From Harmonia axyridis (Eukaryota > Arthropoda > Insecta > Coleoptera > Coccinellidae), in the NCBI RefSeq assembly GCF_914767665.1, contig NC_059503.1, positions 38,750,001 through 38,814,000 of the forward strand: a stretch of DNA of 64,000 nt, given 5' to 3'. Positions within the stretch are counted from its first letter, which is position 1; each line of letters starts with the position of its first letter. Shown piece after piece: positions 34,585 through 48,173 of this stretch. The position numbers and the translations under genes are program-made. The notes beneath the pieces were generated by a model. That model saw nothing but the letters and a program-made list of their open reading frames with translations. It ran no database searches and had not been told where the DNA came from.

Positions 34585-34803
34585 GGAAATTGAAACCATG
34601 CAATAATGTGCGGTTAGGAGTCTTTTCAAATGTTGATGGTTCAATTATGTGTCAGATTTTTCCAGCATTTCTATTATTATAAAATAACAGAGTTAAATAT
34701 TTAATGCTAATGAATTTCTGAAAACCAGCAGCAGAAATCATCTCATTGAACCATCAGCATCTAAACAGACTTCTAGTCGTACATTACTGCATCGTTTAAA
34801 TAC
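34585..34803. repeat. Imperfect hairpin, ~55-bp arms
   Basis: A segment from ccatgcaataatgtgcgg to gttgatggttcaat (34596-34646) pairs with ttgaaccatcagc to tacattactgcat (34746-34792), with mismatches. Probably an old foldback element. A structured transcript cannot be excluded. Confidence 0.45.
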
Positions 34804-34805
34804 CT

Positions 34806-36431
34806 TGTAAACAACACTGAGAAATCACACGTTCAATATGATTTTATTAAACAGAAATAACTCATCTATGTAACCTGCTGCTACACTGTTGTCTTCCAAC
34901 CTCGTATCGTTTTCAAGACCAACTATTAGTTTCACTATACTATATCAGTATTGTGAAGCAGAAGTACGCCTCAAGGTGAGAAATGTAGGTGTATTAGTTT
35001 GAATTACTCAATTTATTCCTGGAACTCAATTCTGCAGTAGTTTTCTCAATGATATCGAAGAAAAACAATTTTCTGAAAATAGTGCACTATATTTCCGATG
35101 AATTTTGAGATAACTGTCTCAAATTATTGTGAACCATCAAATATTTTGGTTCTCACTTTCAGGAATTTTGATCAAAATCATATTTTCCATCTATTTATCA
35201 GAAGTTTTCGTTTCTACTAGTTCATCACATCTGAAGGCCCCGGACACTCCGAAATATTCTAAGACAATCATTCGATTGAAACACAAAATACGCGTTTAAT
35301 TTTTTTTTACTATGTTCTTCTTGAATTCTAGTTGAACGATCATCTTCTGAAATTGAAATTACGAATTAAATGAAATTTCGAACGGCCATATTTACACAAA
35401 ACTTAGTCGTATTTTGTCTGTTAACGAACTCAGCAATGGCATTTGAGATTGAAACCTAACCTTGAAAGTTGTATGTCCACCCGTTTCAAAGTAATCGCGT
35501 CTACGGAAAGCCTAATGGGCAGCAGAAAGTTGAAACAAAATTGTGTATTTGAAAGATGTCAGAAATTAATGCAAATGATAAACCAAATTAACAAACAGCG
35601 TTGGAAGGGAGTACTTCCTGAATTATGATTATATTATAAGTAATATGTGAAAATAACTAAAAAATATTTCTCATTCAATTCTTATTGTAATTGGGATATC
35701 CGATGTCAAGATTCCTGAATTCAGATGCTCATCTCGAATTTTCTCCTTGTATATTTGCCAATTTAGTGTTCGTGAAACATAAGCAATTTCCATTATTGAC
35801 GTACTTGCAAATTGCGATTTGATCTCTGTAGCTTTTGGAAGCAGGTTTCCTAAATAAACATCATCTCTGAACCCGAGAGATGTAGAAGCGTTACCTAATA
35901 ACAATCTTGAATAAAAACACATCTCTAGAGATAGAGTGAGATTTCGATTAGTCTTTTTCCCGGAAAAAAAAAATTGGAACTGCACTGGAAGACAATTGCA
36001 CTAATTGGAATTCTTCTCGGAACTATAAAGCGAAGCTATATAATTAGTATTTAGAAAAGCACTCAGTAGAAGAATTTCGCCTATATTCTTGCTTATGTGT
36101 ATTTCTCGTCTTATTCTCCTCACGAGCTCATCATCTCTTTCGATCCAATTAAGAGTCCAAAATGAAATGAACTAGAAAAAATAAGAAAAACACTGATGTG
36201 TAGGTAGTCGTCAGCATTCGATCGCTCGTTCATTCAGAAATCAATTGCCCCCTTCGATAGCATATTTATTTATTGTATTCATTGAACATACACTGGAATC
36301 CTAACAGAATTAACCCAATTACAAGGATTCATAAAAAAAAAGAAATCTACAGTTGACAATGAACATAAACTATGAGATAAAAACTCTTAAATATCAAAAA
36401 TATAACGAAAAAATTGTAGTTTCTACATGAG
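34806..36431. other. Unassigned stretch
   Basis: ORFs up to 104 codons (35671-35985, minus) have no recognisable domain. No repeats seen. Confidence 0.35.
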
Positions 36432-36680
36432 TACAAGTATATTCTTTCCCTCAAAACAACTTGGGAAATGTTGAAAATATCAATTAAAAAATATGTTTCA
36501 GCTATTGCTGAAACACTGTAAAATAATGGGCTATCAGGCAATTGAATAAATATTCAATGTTCACATGGTCCTCCTTCCTCGCCTATACACATTTGAAGTT
36601 TCAAGATTATAACCGACATATTTTTTAATTGATATTTTCAACATTTCCCAAGTTGTTTTGAGGGAAAGAATATACTTGTA
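36432..36680. repeat. Perfect 65-bp inverted repeat with 119-bp spacer
   Basis: Left arm 36432-36496 (tacaagtatattctttccct ... aaaaaatatgt) and right arm 36616-36680 are exact reverse complements. Just inside the left arm tttcagc-tatt-gctgaaa forms a second small hairpin. There is no target duplication or transposon end at the borders. Perfect identity implies a recent origin or ongoing conversion. Confidence 0.85.
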
Positions 36681-39600
36681 ATAAATATAGACAATAGTCT
36701 ATATTTATTTCATCGAAGGTTTCCGAAACATGTGTTTTTGAAATTGTTTTCATTTACTGTTCCTGAAATTTGGATCAATTGATCTGATTTGATTTCCCCT
36801 ACGATTTGTCGCCAACCATGAATAAAAATTCATATACTTCTCTATCCTTATCGTTGATGAGAGGAGCTAACAGTATTTTGATGTCTGGTGTATCACATTT
36901 ATGGAGTATCATCAAAACTACAGAATGAATGAATGATAATTTCGATTGATTACATAGGTAGTATGCTTGACAGGAAAACCAGTGCTGGTCAAAATTTGAA
37001 TATGAATTTTTCTGAATCGAATGAATTAAATGAAAAAAATCTATATGCTGAATAAAAAGACCTTTTAAATGAGGTATCACTAATCCCATCTTCTTCATTC
37101 GAAACTTAGAGGTGAGGTTGTAACACTAAGGGCTGAATTGATATGTTCGTGAATTTCATGTCAAAAATGATCCACTTCGAATATAAAATAGATTTTTTCG
37201 ACATTAATTCACTTCGACTGTTAATTCTAATTATTTGACCATCAAGCTGGAAGTGTGACTATCCCCACTTCGCCATTGAAGTTTCGAGATTTTTCACGGG
37301 AAAAAAGAACAATGCTTCGGAGCGAGAAAACAACGGATATGTAGGGAAATTTAGTTTTTCTTCTTTTGAAACGGATCCGTAAGGCTAATTTTATATTTCC
37401 TTTTTGTCAATGATAGAATGAAATTTGACAAAATTTAACTTTTCTCCCGGAAAGCTTTTTTATTGCATGTGGGATGTATCAAAATTAACCATTGAATTCA
37501 GCAAGGGATTCTTGTCATAAAATGAAACCTTTATTTCATTTTCCATTTTTTCCAGATTGGGTACAGATTATAATTTCTTTTTTAATTCTAACCCATTTGA
37601 ACTTGAAAAAAAAAGTACGGAACTAGCATAAAATAGCTAGAGTAATCCAGTATCAGTATAATTTTTGGCGCTTATTAGAAACGTCACTTTCATTTTTGAA
37701 TAGTTTCTCTTATTGTTCATTTATGAAAGTTTTTTCAATTATTTTACTTTGAGTCAAACTATAAAATAGGGTCTAGCTCACTAAAAAATAACGATTGAGC
37801 AAATGCTCTCCTTCGAGTGTGCAGTTTGCAAAAGAAAACTCGATGTACTGCAAATTACATGTTCATAGATCTGGCTGGTAGTTCATTCAAATGAATTATA
37901 TAATATAATTCATAGAACTTCTATGTTCACAATGATGTTTCTGTTTGATATTCAATTCGTTAATATAATTTTTTGGAAGCCTCAAACTAGCAAGTTCATT
38001 TAAAAACTATTTTCGATGGAGTTGCGATATCATTTTCACAAGCATAAATGAAAGTCCTACAAAGTATCATCAGAAGTTAGGAACTAATTATGTACATAGA
38101 AGGAACCGAAACTCAACTCAATTATTCGAATTATGCCTTGAGTGCATTTAGAAAGTTCTAAATCAGTCTATCGGATAAGACGTTAGGCAAAAACCACCTT
38201 CTTAATTTTGTAAGATGCAAATGAGTGAACGAGCACTATCAGAAAGTAACAAGTTACTTAATCTCATTTCAGAAAAGTTGCTTGACTACGCTGGAAAAAA
38301 GTCTGAGAAAAATTCGGAAAGAGCTTCTGTCCGCTATCTAAAGTTGTTATAGGATAAGCCTGAATGATGACGATGGCAGATCTTTCCACAAATACTATTC
38401 GGTCGGTCCGGCCAACCGGACGTAAAGACGAAAACTCTCGAACGGAAATATCTATAAACTTGGAATTTTCAAGGTAGGTTCGGATCCCGATTGCTATGAT
38501 TGAATCAAACAATTAAGTTTCTTGAATATGACCGTTCGAAATTTGGTTTTTTTGAAAATTCTAAACCTATAGACTCGATATAAAAAAATATTATATTTCA
38601 AGCTTCATACACAATTTTTTTTTTATCCCTTCTCCAGGACCAGAATAATTCAAGAAGGATGGCGTAAAGAAACCTATATTTAGGAACCACAAAACCAAAG
38701 GAGTTGAAATTTTGGGGTCCTTTGCATCCAGTTTTCATTGTTAAGCATTATATTTTCTTCATATTTTATTTCACTTCAAATCTTCTCGATATTAATTAAA
38801 TGGTTGAATGAAATTTCTCAAAGAATTCATGAAAAATGATCAAGCTGTTTTTATAGGGCACTTATTTTTTTTTTTCATGTATGGCTATTTCCCTCAAGGA
38901 AACAGGCTGCTCTGCTGTAATCGCTTTTTCCACTGGAAAATGAAGTTTGACATCATCCTTTCACCGGCCACAATAGATGTCGTTAAAATTGCAATCTATT
39001 TTCTGTAGTGACAACTGGAACATCTTAATGGTTCTTTCTCTAAGAGAACATATATCTAGTAGTAGAAAGCGTGAAATAAGCTTGTTTTCAACCGGAATTC
39101 AGCAGAATAGCACGAATTGGAAAATTTCTCACGTGTTGTTTTTACGGAGACGACACAAAAACATACTTTTATTCATTTCCATTTCACTTCATTCAACAAA
39201 ACCATGATTAAATTTCCACAGCTAGACAAAGGGATATTCAACATTTCTGCTTCTGTTATCAACTGTTTATTAAATGAACATTTGAGAAAGTGTATTCAAT
39301 ATCTTATCATTTCACCTAAGAACTTTTTTCGTTCCATGACTTTTCATAGTGGTATATTGTTTTGTTTAAATCGAAGGTGTGACTTTTGTGTCGAAAAATG
39401 TTTCACAACTTCAGTCGAACTACAAACAACTGTTTTTCTTGGAATGAAGAAGTGTTTACTTTGAATTATCAAACGAAGAAATTGTAACATCTCTTAAAGA
39501 AAAAATTACAGTGCAGATCATTTTGTTTTATGGCTGTCAGGATGAAAAAACCATTTAACAAGAAGAATAATGATAACTGCACTAGGGCAATAAATTAAAG

Positions 39601-41549
39601 GATCAAAATAAAATTAGAAATTTTTAGCGGTTTTTCAAATGAAGTTTTTTCGATAACAATGATTGTATCTCAATTTGAGAAAATACTTCTTGAAGCTCGA
39701 AGTTTAAAGTTTAGTGATCTCATGATGAAAAAATTTTTCAAGTAACGTGTACCGCTAAATCCCAATGAATACAGTATCTTGAATTTCTGAGAAATTTTTT
39801 ATTTTTGGCATACAGACTTGGAAATTTTTTTTCCAACTCAATCACTATATGGATGAGATAACTTGTTTGTTCAGGTTCAATATCCTTTGTTCAAAATTTC
39901 GATGGAAGAACTCCTCGCTGAAATATCGAACTTTGAATTGAAAAGGACCTTTTTGTCTTTAACCATCAATATCTCACCAACCAATGATTCCACAGAAAAT
40001 GTAAGTATGTTTTGAAATCTTGAATGAATTCTCTACAAGAATCTAGTGGATTTTTGGGAGGATATAATTTTGTAAGTATCGACAAATTACTGCTCCATCA
40101 GGAATTGGAATGCCTGATATGGTGATTTTTTTGTCTAAATTCAATCTCAGCTTACCTGATGTAAACATCTTATAGTTTAGCATCATCAGAGTTGTAATTG
40201 ATTTAAAATTTTATCTCAACTTACCGATGAATTCCATGTACTCATTTTATTATATACCGATACATTATTTCAATTAGATTAATTGGAGTTATTCAATTAG
40301 GTAGAAAATCGCCTGAAGTTTAGATGGGTAACAAATGAAAAAGTGTTCAATTCAACGTTGACTGAATCAATATTTCATTAGAACTTTTGTGATGTAATTT
40401 GCCAGAAAGTTATGACCCTCGATATCCAATGTAAAATTTTCAACATAATTCAAGTTGTCAATGCACACACATAAATTTCAATTGAAGTCCTAATTTCTAT
40501 CAGTTCCTAGAAAAACATAATTGCATTGTTTGCTGTACAGAATCGAACTTTTCGTTCTTTCATTTCTCTAGGTGAATACTACACAAATTAATCTAATAAT
40601 AGCAAGGCTATCTATCCCCTCAAAAAGCTGTAAGAAAGTTTTAATTCGAAATGCAACCAACTTAGTGTGAGGCATTAGAAGTCTAACTACTACTCCAGTT
40701 CACTCCTCGTATTGTACAATAGAATGGTCTGGAAACTTTGGACAAATTACCCTAATAAACTTGAAATTGTTATTTTCTGTCCTTTTTTTGTAGTTACGAA
40801 AGTTCATACTATTAGAAAATTGCTGCCAGGTAATTCTCAAGATGAGTTACCGTACAACTTAGACTTATATACCGTACTTCGTGAATATATCATAGTTGAA
40901 TTAGGATTAATATGTTCGTATGAAAGCCTTGGCCTTCCCGAGTAAATATCGAGCAGACATATTTTAATCTTCATTATTCGAAATTAATTTTCTGAATCCT
41001 ACTGAAAAAAAGTAAATTCAAGTTACTAAATATAAGATTAAATTTTTTAACACTTTCCAAAGAGAGTTTCCCTGAAATTTATGCTTATGGAACGTTTCCA
41101 TATAATTTAATTGCTGATAACACCATGTCAATAAGGACAGATTTCGTTCTAGAGGACCATTATTAACGAATAAAGCCGTTCAGATAGCGAGTGAATGATA
41201 ATAATTATTTATTTGACTAGCATATTCTAATTCGTCCAATTTGAATGAGAGATTTTTAACAATGCAATTTGTCAATGATGTTTAAATGATAAAACTATCA
41301 ATAACAATTTTGCATTGTAAGTGGGTTATGCGCGAATAATTAAATTCTCTTACATATATTTTCGACGTCAGATAAACATACCTGCAGAAAATGACTACGT
41401 TGGTTCGATGATGACATTCATATCGGTTATAACTTTTTATTTTGAATGGATATCACTATTAGTCTTATTAAAGTAGATGGTATTGTAGCTACATATAAAT
41501 GTCCAATTTTTGATATGAAATAAAAACACCACATATTTCCTTATGACCT
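36681..41549. other. Long unassigned stretch
   Basis: AT-rich, with scattered 60- to 115-codon ORFs on both strands and no domain, tRNA or transposon end recognised. A weak similarity links about 38438-38488 and 42756-42808 (cgaacg...ggttcggatc). It may be intron or intergenic sequence of a host gene outside the window. Confidence 0.35.
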
Positions 41550-41745
41550 TCAACTTATTTTTTTTGTGAAATTTCTTTTCACGAAAATTGAAGAAAGACT
41601 GTTGAAAAAACAAAATTATTTTTTCACAAATGGAAAATATCTTCTTCTCTATTTTATTTGTGAAATTTATTTTCACGGAAATTGAAAAAACAGTGTTACA
41701 AAAAAAAAGTTATTTTTTCATAAATGAAAAATATCTTCTTCTCTT
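41550..41745. repeat. Tandem duplication of ~95 bp (two units)
   Basis: Each unit has ttgtgaaattt, ttttcacg, aaattgaa and ends in aaaatatcttcttctct. The second is slightly diverged. ORFs across this region are low-complexity. Confidence 0.65.
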
Positions 41746-41814
41746 CATGGATTCCATGTTAAGGAGATATTCGAATGCATTTTCTGAAAAAGTTATATTT
41801 GAAATTGCTTCTAT

Positions 41815-41935
41815 AGCAGAAGACCAGTCGGCAGACCCCCTAAGCGCTGGAAAGACTCCTGGATATCTACATCCACTGAGGACTAAAGTGGAATATACAA
41901 GCCCTAGGCTTAAATTAAGAAGAAGAAGAAGAAGT
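41815..41935 (+). mobile_element. 3' end of an RTE-like LINE
   Basis: The frame reads GRPPKRWKDSWISTSTED and a stop, the conserved last residues of many insect EN-RT elements. A short 3' end closing in (AAG)n follows at 41917-41935. The family differs from 16945-19417. No target duplication was established. Confidence 0.6.
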
Positions 41936-42259
41936 ATCCATATTCCGCCTGCTTCTGAGATGTGGTCAGTAAAGCTTTGGATAACAAAAATCTTAATTTT
42001 TTCTGTCCTAGAAAGTTCTTCTGTGTTCATTCTTACCGAATAGAATTTTGTTGTTCTTAATGAAAAGGAAACATTGTATGTAGAGTGAAATTTCTCATTT
42101 CTTGAAAATACCTCTTCAAAAGTCATCCTATTTAATGTTATTGAGTATTGTGATTACTTTTTTCCGTTGAATAAATAGTTGGTTCATATTCCCTGAACCG
42201 TTTTGTCTCTATCATTGCAGGGTATACCATTTTCAGGTAATTACTTCAATGATCTCTGG

Positions 42260-42640
42260 CCATAATTCTGAAACCATAAACCGCTATTGTTATTTTCTCA
42301 TAAAGATAATTTTTATGTTTCCTCCAATCTAAGGTTCTTATCTATATGGACAAATATTTGGTTGTTTTTGGGATGTTGTTTTGTACTCTTTATTACGCTC
42401 TGTATTCTTGTACTATTTTCTTCATTTCCTGAATTGCTTTTGGTGAAAAAAGGATGAATTCTGTTTTTTTTTTATAATTGAGAAGTAGATTGTTGTTCTT
42501 GATCCATTAATTTAATCTTTTAAATCAGTGTGAGTGTTTTCAATTAGATGTAGATTTGTATCGTCTGCGTAATTAACTATAGTCATGATCCCGAAATACT
42601 ACCTTGTGGAATTCCTAGAATAAGTTCGTTCAGATTCAAT
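42260..42640 (-). pseudogene. Non-LTR reverse transcriptase fragment
   Basis: The reverse strand shows GIPQGSISG (about 42600-42620), NYADDTNLHLIENTHTDL (catalytic YADD near 42565), then TEFILF-like and TKYLSI...DKNLR segments (42330-42390). The order is that of the Jockey/CR1-type palm and thumb. Frameshifts separate the pieces, so this is a dead 5'- and 3'-truncated copy. Confidence 0.6.
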
Positions 42641-43913
42641 TTCTCTAGTCATTTCCATTTCGAACATTTGTTTTCTGAGTGTTTAATATGACTTGACTCT
42701 GATCCGCAGGTTCCATAACTCTCTCTAGTTTGGAGCGTATAGGTACAAGCGATTACTTTCGAACGAAAAGACATGAAAACTTTAAATTTTCGGTGAAGGT
42801 TCGGATCTTGAAAGCCGCGGTAAAGTTCTGTAATGGGAAAAATCTGATAAGGAGATCCGTGAATAACGACGTTCTATATTTTATTTTCCTTATAATTTCA
42901 AAAGTACGAATGCGATGCGGGTATAATATTTGGAATTCAGATTTCTAATAACAGTTTTGCCCTATTGAAAATTTTAGATTGATCGTTTCACTTGAACAAA
43001 ATTCAATATTAATATCGAAAAAAATTTCCTTCATTTCCTCGGACAAAAAATCTACGAAATTGATAATTTGGGTATAAATATAAAATGAGAATTTCAAGGT
43101 GATCCCTTCTATAAAACTTTAAAATTCAAGGAGAATATTGGAAATGAAAGAAAGAAGATATTTCTATGACAGCAGACTTGATCGAATTGAGAATGTTGAG
43201 ATTGTGGGTGATTATATCTAATTACGAATAAAAAAACCATCCTCCTGAAATTGACACAGTCAACGTTTTAGAATTCACTGAATCCAAAATTCGAATGAAA
43301 AACTTGTCCGTCTATCGTACCCCATTCTGAGCTTTGGTACAAAAATCAGTTGTGATACCGCATTGATATCTCAATCTCGTGATCACCATCAATGAATCAT
43401 TTTTTTAAATGAAACATGTTAACGGCAACTGAATAGGTACGCTCAATTATTCAAAGTCGTCATACTATCGTAGTATTGAATGAAATATTATTTTCCGCAA
43501 AGCTTAGCTCGATGAGTATCGGTGTTATGAATATTTCAAAATTTTTCCTCGAAAATAACGCAGATATTACCGACATCACAATCAATTTTGTCATCACATC
43601 CGAGTAGCCTATGCGTTAACCTACCGCCCGCGCACAGGATAGATTTTGAATATGATGAAAGCTTATTTAAATTTTATAATTTGTTTTTCATTGAATGATC
43701 TTTGCATTGAAAATATTTTTCAAGTTTGAAATTTGAAGGAAATGTGTTAAATTTGTTGTGTTTTTGTATTTCAAACATTCCAAAATGTTAACTATGAAAA
43801 CTTTGTTGAAAAATCCAACAAGGAAATATACTTCTTACTTCTGTTTGAATTTGATATTCAAATTCAAAACAGATGGCATATGCGTTTCCCTTCCTTCTTA
43901 TTTCATCGAAAAT
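42641..43913. other. Unassigned stretch
   Basis: A 72-codon ORF (42730-42948) has no domain. Nothing else recognised. Confidence 0.35.
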
Positions 43914-44302
43914 CAGGGCCGCCGCCAGGCATTATGGCGCCCGGTTGGAAAAATTCGCTGCCCTGCTCTGCCTAATTTATCTGAATTTTGTTCGATGGGG
44001 TCTCTTTCATTTCTATCAGGCATCTTTTCAATTCAAAATAAAATCATATTTTTGAACTTGAAATCACCTTGTCATGTACGACTCTCTATAGTAAAAAGAC
44101 AACGCAGTTATTAAATTCGTATTTACCTAGTTGAGAGCGCCTATTCGATTGAAATATTTTTTATTTCGATCCAAAGAGTTGAATTTTCAATTAGGAAACA
44201 TTTTTATGTCCAAAAGTATGTCTTATTTTATCAACTGAATTTGCGCCCCTACAATTTGGATCTGACAAAATGTCCGGTACGCTGGTCCTGGCAGCGGCCC
44301 TA
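43914..44302. mobile_element. hAT-like non-autonomous element
   Basis: Starts cagggccgccgccaggcatt and ends with a diverged inverse (tggtcctggcagcggcccta). Flanks tcgaaaat and tcgccaat agree at 6 of 8 bases, as a decayed 8-bp target duplication. The interior (cgctgccctgctctgcctaa ...) recurs in 45776-46537. Confidence 0.6.
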
Positions 44303-45407
44303 TCGCCAATTGATTCATATCTGAATTTTCTAGGATCGGATTGAATATTGATATTTGTAATTTCATCTTTTCATTTAATTTACTCGAAAAGTGATCTTGG
44401 TATTGAGAAGCAAAAATTCATGAAGGTGCAATTTGTAAGATTATAAGAACTTCAGGTGTATCAAATAACTTACATTTTATCGCTGATGTCATCAAGTTCA
44501 CTTGATGTTCTTCTGATTGTATTGTAATGCCTCACACTATTGGTTTTTGTTATTAATAGATTTTTCCTGAATTTTTGATATCGATATGTATTTTTGGATA
44601 TCAGTTTGAATATCTTTATCGACTTGTGTAGAAGTTGAAATGCGTTCTCATAATCCTAAGTATTTTTTCTTTTTTCATATTCATTTCGTTCATTCAAGGC
44701 AATTTAAGAGTTGAGATGGTAAAATATCATTAAAAATGAAATTTTTCGGTATTCTCCTTTTCAAAATGCATCGGCTTATCTGTATATTTATGTAATTATT
44801 ATTCACGTTCCACGAAATCTGTTTTCAGAAAGAAGTTTCACAATTAAATGATCCAATAATTTTAACAGAGTGGAACGGAGTCCGAAAAGTTCAATCTAAC
44901 AAACGTGTACGGCTAAGGTCTAAATGGAACTCAAAAACTAGTATGGGTCTATTTTTATGTGAACTCGGATTCTAGAAAGAATACTTATCATCACTTTTCG
45001 AACATTACACTTTGTCATGAGCTGAGATAGCTGTGTCAACTGTTCTGCACGAAGAGGATCTCGTAATGATATGCTTAAGGTTATTAAGTATTACATCGTG
45101 ATATGATATATATCTATACGCCTTCTGCATACTGTAAGATAAACAAAATTGCAGAGTAAGTTGAATAGCAGAATTAACAAGGCAAATCCTCAGGGAGCAC
45201 CTCGTCGAGTTTAAATTCATAGAACTTTCAATACAATAATTATAACTGAACCTGAATCCAATATTCAAGAAATGTTTTAATAATAATCTACATATTATAG
45301 ATATGGAGGAATGAACCTAGTTCAACGACAAATTAGTTTCAAAACGTTATGGTTATGCATTTCATGCGTTTTATTTAGTTTTATCGGTACCATAATTCCA
45401 TAAAAAA
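44303..45407. other. Non-coding stretch
   Basis: No recognisable gene. Confidence 0.35.
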
Positions 45408-45692
45408 ACACCCTGTAACTTTGTGAATATTCACTTTATAGAACACAATCTGCAGGTTCATACAAATTTGAATCGATGTATACATAATATGTGCTACAAA
45501 AATACCCACTTTCTCTATTCAAATAACTGATGGGATTGCAACCCTGCTACAACTTGCTAGTAGAAACAAGATTTGTTCCCAGATCATGTCCCCCTGTCAT
45601 CAAAAATCGAGTGTTCACAAATTCTGATTCGTTGTTCAGTTATTGAGAAAGGACACTTTTGAATGAGACACCCTGTATATACATACTATCAA
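45408..45692. mobile_element. MITE remnants with caccctgta ends
   Basis: Two ends in the same orientation (acaccctgtaac at 45407 and acaccctgtatata at 45680) bound this stretch. It may be one truncated element or two. Confidence 0.35.
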
Positions 45693-45775
45693 CCTGAAAT
45701 AATTAATAATATTTTACTGACATGGGTCGTATTGGGTTATATTACTAAATTATCACTTTAACGCACTCTTGCGGT

Positions 45776-46537
45776 CAGGGCCGCAGCCAGACATTTCAGC
45801 GCTTCGGCAAAATAAAATTTCGCCGCCCTGCTTTGCCTGATTTATACGAAGGAGCCTGTTATCCCTTTCAGACATTTCTTCAATTTCATATAAAATCGTA
45901 TTTTTCAATTTGAAATCAGCTTGACAAATTTATCAAACGACATTTTATGAATTTCATCAAAAAACGTCCTGCATTATTTTAAAGTACGACGCCCTATTTA
46001 TAACACTATAGTGGAGAGACAATGTAGTTCTTAAAGGTGTGAAAAGTTTGGTTTCATTACAGAACTCTGGTTAAGCTGAACACCAGAGCAACAGGTGGAT
46101 CTCTCAAAAAGTCCGAAACAAAACCGAATCATTGCACACACCAGGTATTTTATGCATCTTATACACGCTGTCCCAAATTCGATGTTCACTGAAAGAATTT
46201 CGAGAACTATAAGACTTGGAAAAAAAATCTTCAAGGACTCGCGAGCTCTTTTTTCGAAATAATAAGATATCAGAAAGCAGATCAAGGGTATCTCAATTCT
46301 CGAGTTACTGAGCGTTTCTGAAAAAATGACTGTTTCGAATATTTCGTAGTTTCTGTTCGAGATATTGGAAAAATTCTAAAACTTCTCTTTTTCTGTAGTT
46401 TTTATGGTTCATAATATACTCGTAACAGATCATAGATGTCAATAAAGAAATTCTCATTGAAAATATCAAAAAATTAACTGACTTTGCGCCCCTAAAATTT
46501 GGCGTCTTGCGGTATGCCGCTCCTGGGGGCGGTCCTG
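45776..46537. mobile_element. hAT-like non-autonomous element, longer relative of 43914-44302
   Basis: Starts cagggccgcagccagacatt and ends gctcctgggggcggtcctg. Shared interior blocks are cgccgccctgctttgcctga (left) and tttgcgcccctaaaatttgg (right). No transposase ORF. No convincing 8-bp target duplication. Confidence 0.6.
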
Positions 46538-47046
46538 ACAGTGGTGAAGTGGCAATGTTCGAAAAGTTATTTATTTATAAAGGATGAAAAGTTGAGGCAA
46601 AGCCTAATAAACTCGAAAAATCAACTTATACATTTTACGCAAAAAAATAAATTAAAAAAATACAGAGTAAATCAAAGTGAGCAGAAAAAAATCCACCATC
46701 ACATGACTCAGCCGTACGCAATGGCACAAACTGTCATAATTGTTTTTGAAGAAATATACCGACACCAAGTTCACAACCGCCGACGTCAAACTGTCCCACG
46801 CTCCAAAAACACGATTGGAGGTGAAATTCTGCCTCTGCGATGATCTAAAATTCTTCTTCGACAGTTTATATGCATGACCATGAAGACGACCGTCGGAGTT
46901 CAGTGTAAAGTTACTTCTGAAATTTTCAGTGATTCTTTTCTTTTATGACACTGAATATCACAATCCTCATGGATTATTTGCCCTCATTTGCTGCTAGTTT
47001 TTCCTCTAAATCATTGATTTAATTATTTTGAATATTTCTGATTATA
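46538..47046. other. Non-coding stretch
   Basis: Nothing recognised. The 114-codon ORF at 46499-46843 starts inside the hAT-like end and has no domain. Confidence 0.35.
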
Positions 47047-47050
47047 TTGA

Positions 47051-47570
47051 TGTAGGGTTTTTATATTGTTGTCTAGGGGTTTATATAAAAGGCCGCCGGA
47101 ACTTAAATATTGTTTATTTACACTATGTACAATTCAACTTCAATTGAATGTACAGCCTCTGAACTTTCGTCTATTGTCTGATTATTCGAGTAGATCCGTC
47201 TATATCTAATGTCGAATTATCTAAGTAGCTGCGTCTAATATATTTTACTTCGAATCATTTGCGTCAATCACATCGAATTCTTTATCCTTTTCCGTCTTAT
47301 CTCTAACGTCGAATACTCTTACCTTTTCCGTCTACTCTGTAACGTCGAATACTAACTATGTCCGTCTATTCTCTAATGTCGAATACCACCTTCGTGCCCT
47401 TGTATCGTGCTCCAGTCTCAGTCTTAAGTCTCAAGTACCTCTTCCCCTTACGTCTCCCTATATAGATAAAAACTGCATGGTCCACCGTTTTGGGAACGAT
47501 CGTGTAGTTTTTGTTTCGTCAAGTCAGTAGCGTATCATTCAGTTGGGTTGGTTAAGAATCGGATCCCACA
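47051..47570 (-). mobile_element. Solo LTR, same family as 27748-28197, opposite strand
   Basis: On the reverse strand it starts TGTGGGATCCGATTCTT and ends AAAACCCTACA. A 4-bp target duplication (ttga on the plus strand) lies at 47047-47050 and 47571-47574. It is 70 bp longer than the other copy because it has more units of the internal gtcgaata/cgtcta repeat. No internal retroviral coding region. Confidence 0.85.
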
Positions 47571-48173
47571 TTGATTATACAGGGTGAGTCTTTGACTTGT
47601 ACATATATTTCAACCGAAGATTCCTGAGGTCAATAGAAACCCTTTTTTCATTTACCATTTTTTCCGATTCGGCCCGGTTAAAAAGATACAGGCTGTTGAA
47701 AATCGATAAAAAAATGTCATTTTCCGTTATATCTCGGAAATGGTTGTATAGAAAAAAATGAATTTCGGGATATAGTTTTTCATGTATTTGATGAATCTTC
47801 TCCGTACACAAAATTTTATCCACATCTCCCCGTTTCTTCATTATGAACACTTCATCCCATAAAAATACCAGAAATTCAAAGAACCGAACTCTTAAAAGTA
47901 ACTAGGACGTTCATTGAAGGATATTTAGCTAATTTGAAAAATAAAAGTATTCTTCATATTTTCTCGTATATTGAGCCGTTTTCGAGTAATATGTGTTTAA
48001 AAAAAAAAAAAAATCTGTGAAATTCAAAAAATTGGGTACTTTGGCTAATTGCAACTCTGATAGAAAAAACTCACAGAAATGAATATTTGCTACGTTGTCA
48101 GGTCAAAAATCATGGATTGAAACACTGAATTTGCATTGACAAGTGAGGGAACCAGCCGACTTAGTTTGAAAAT

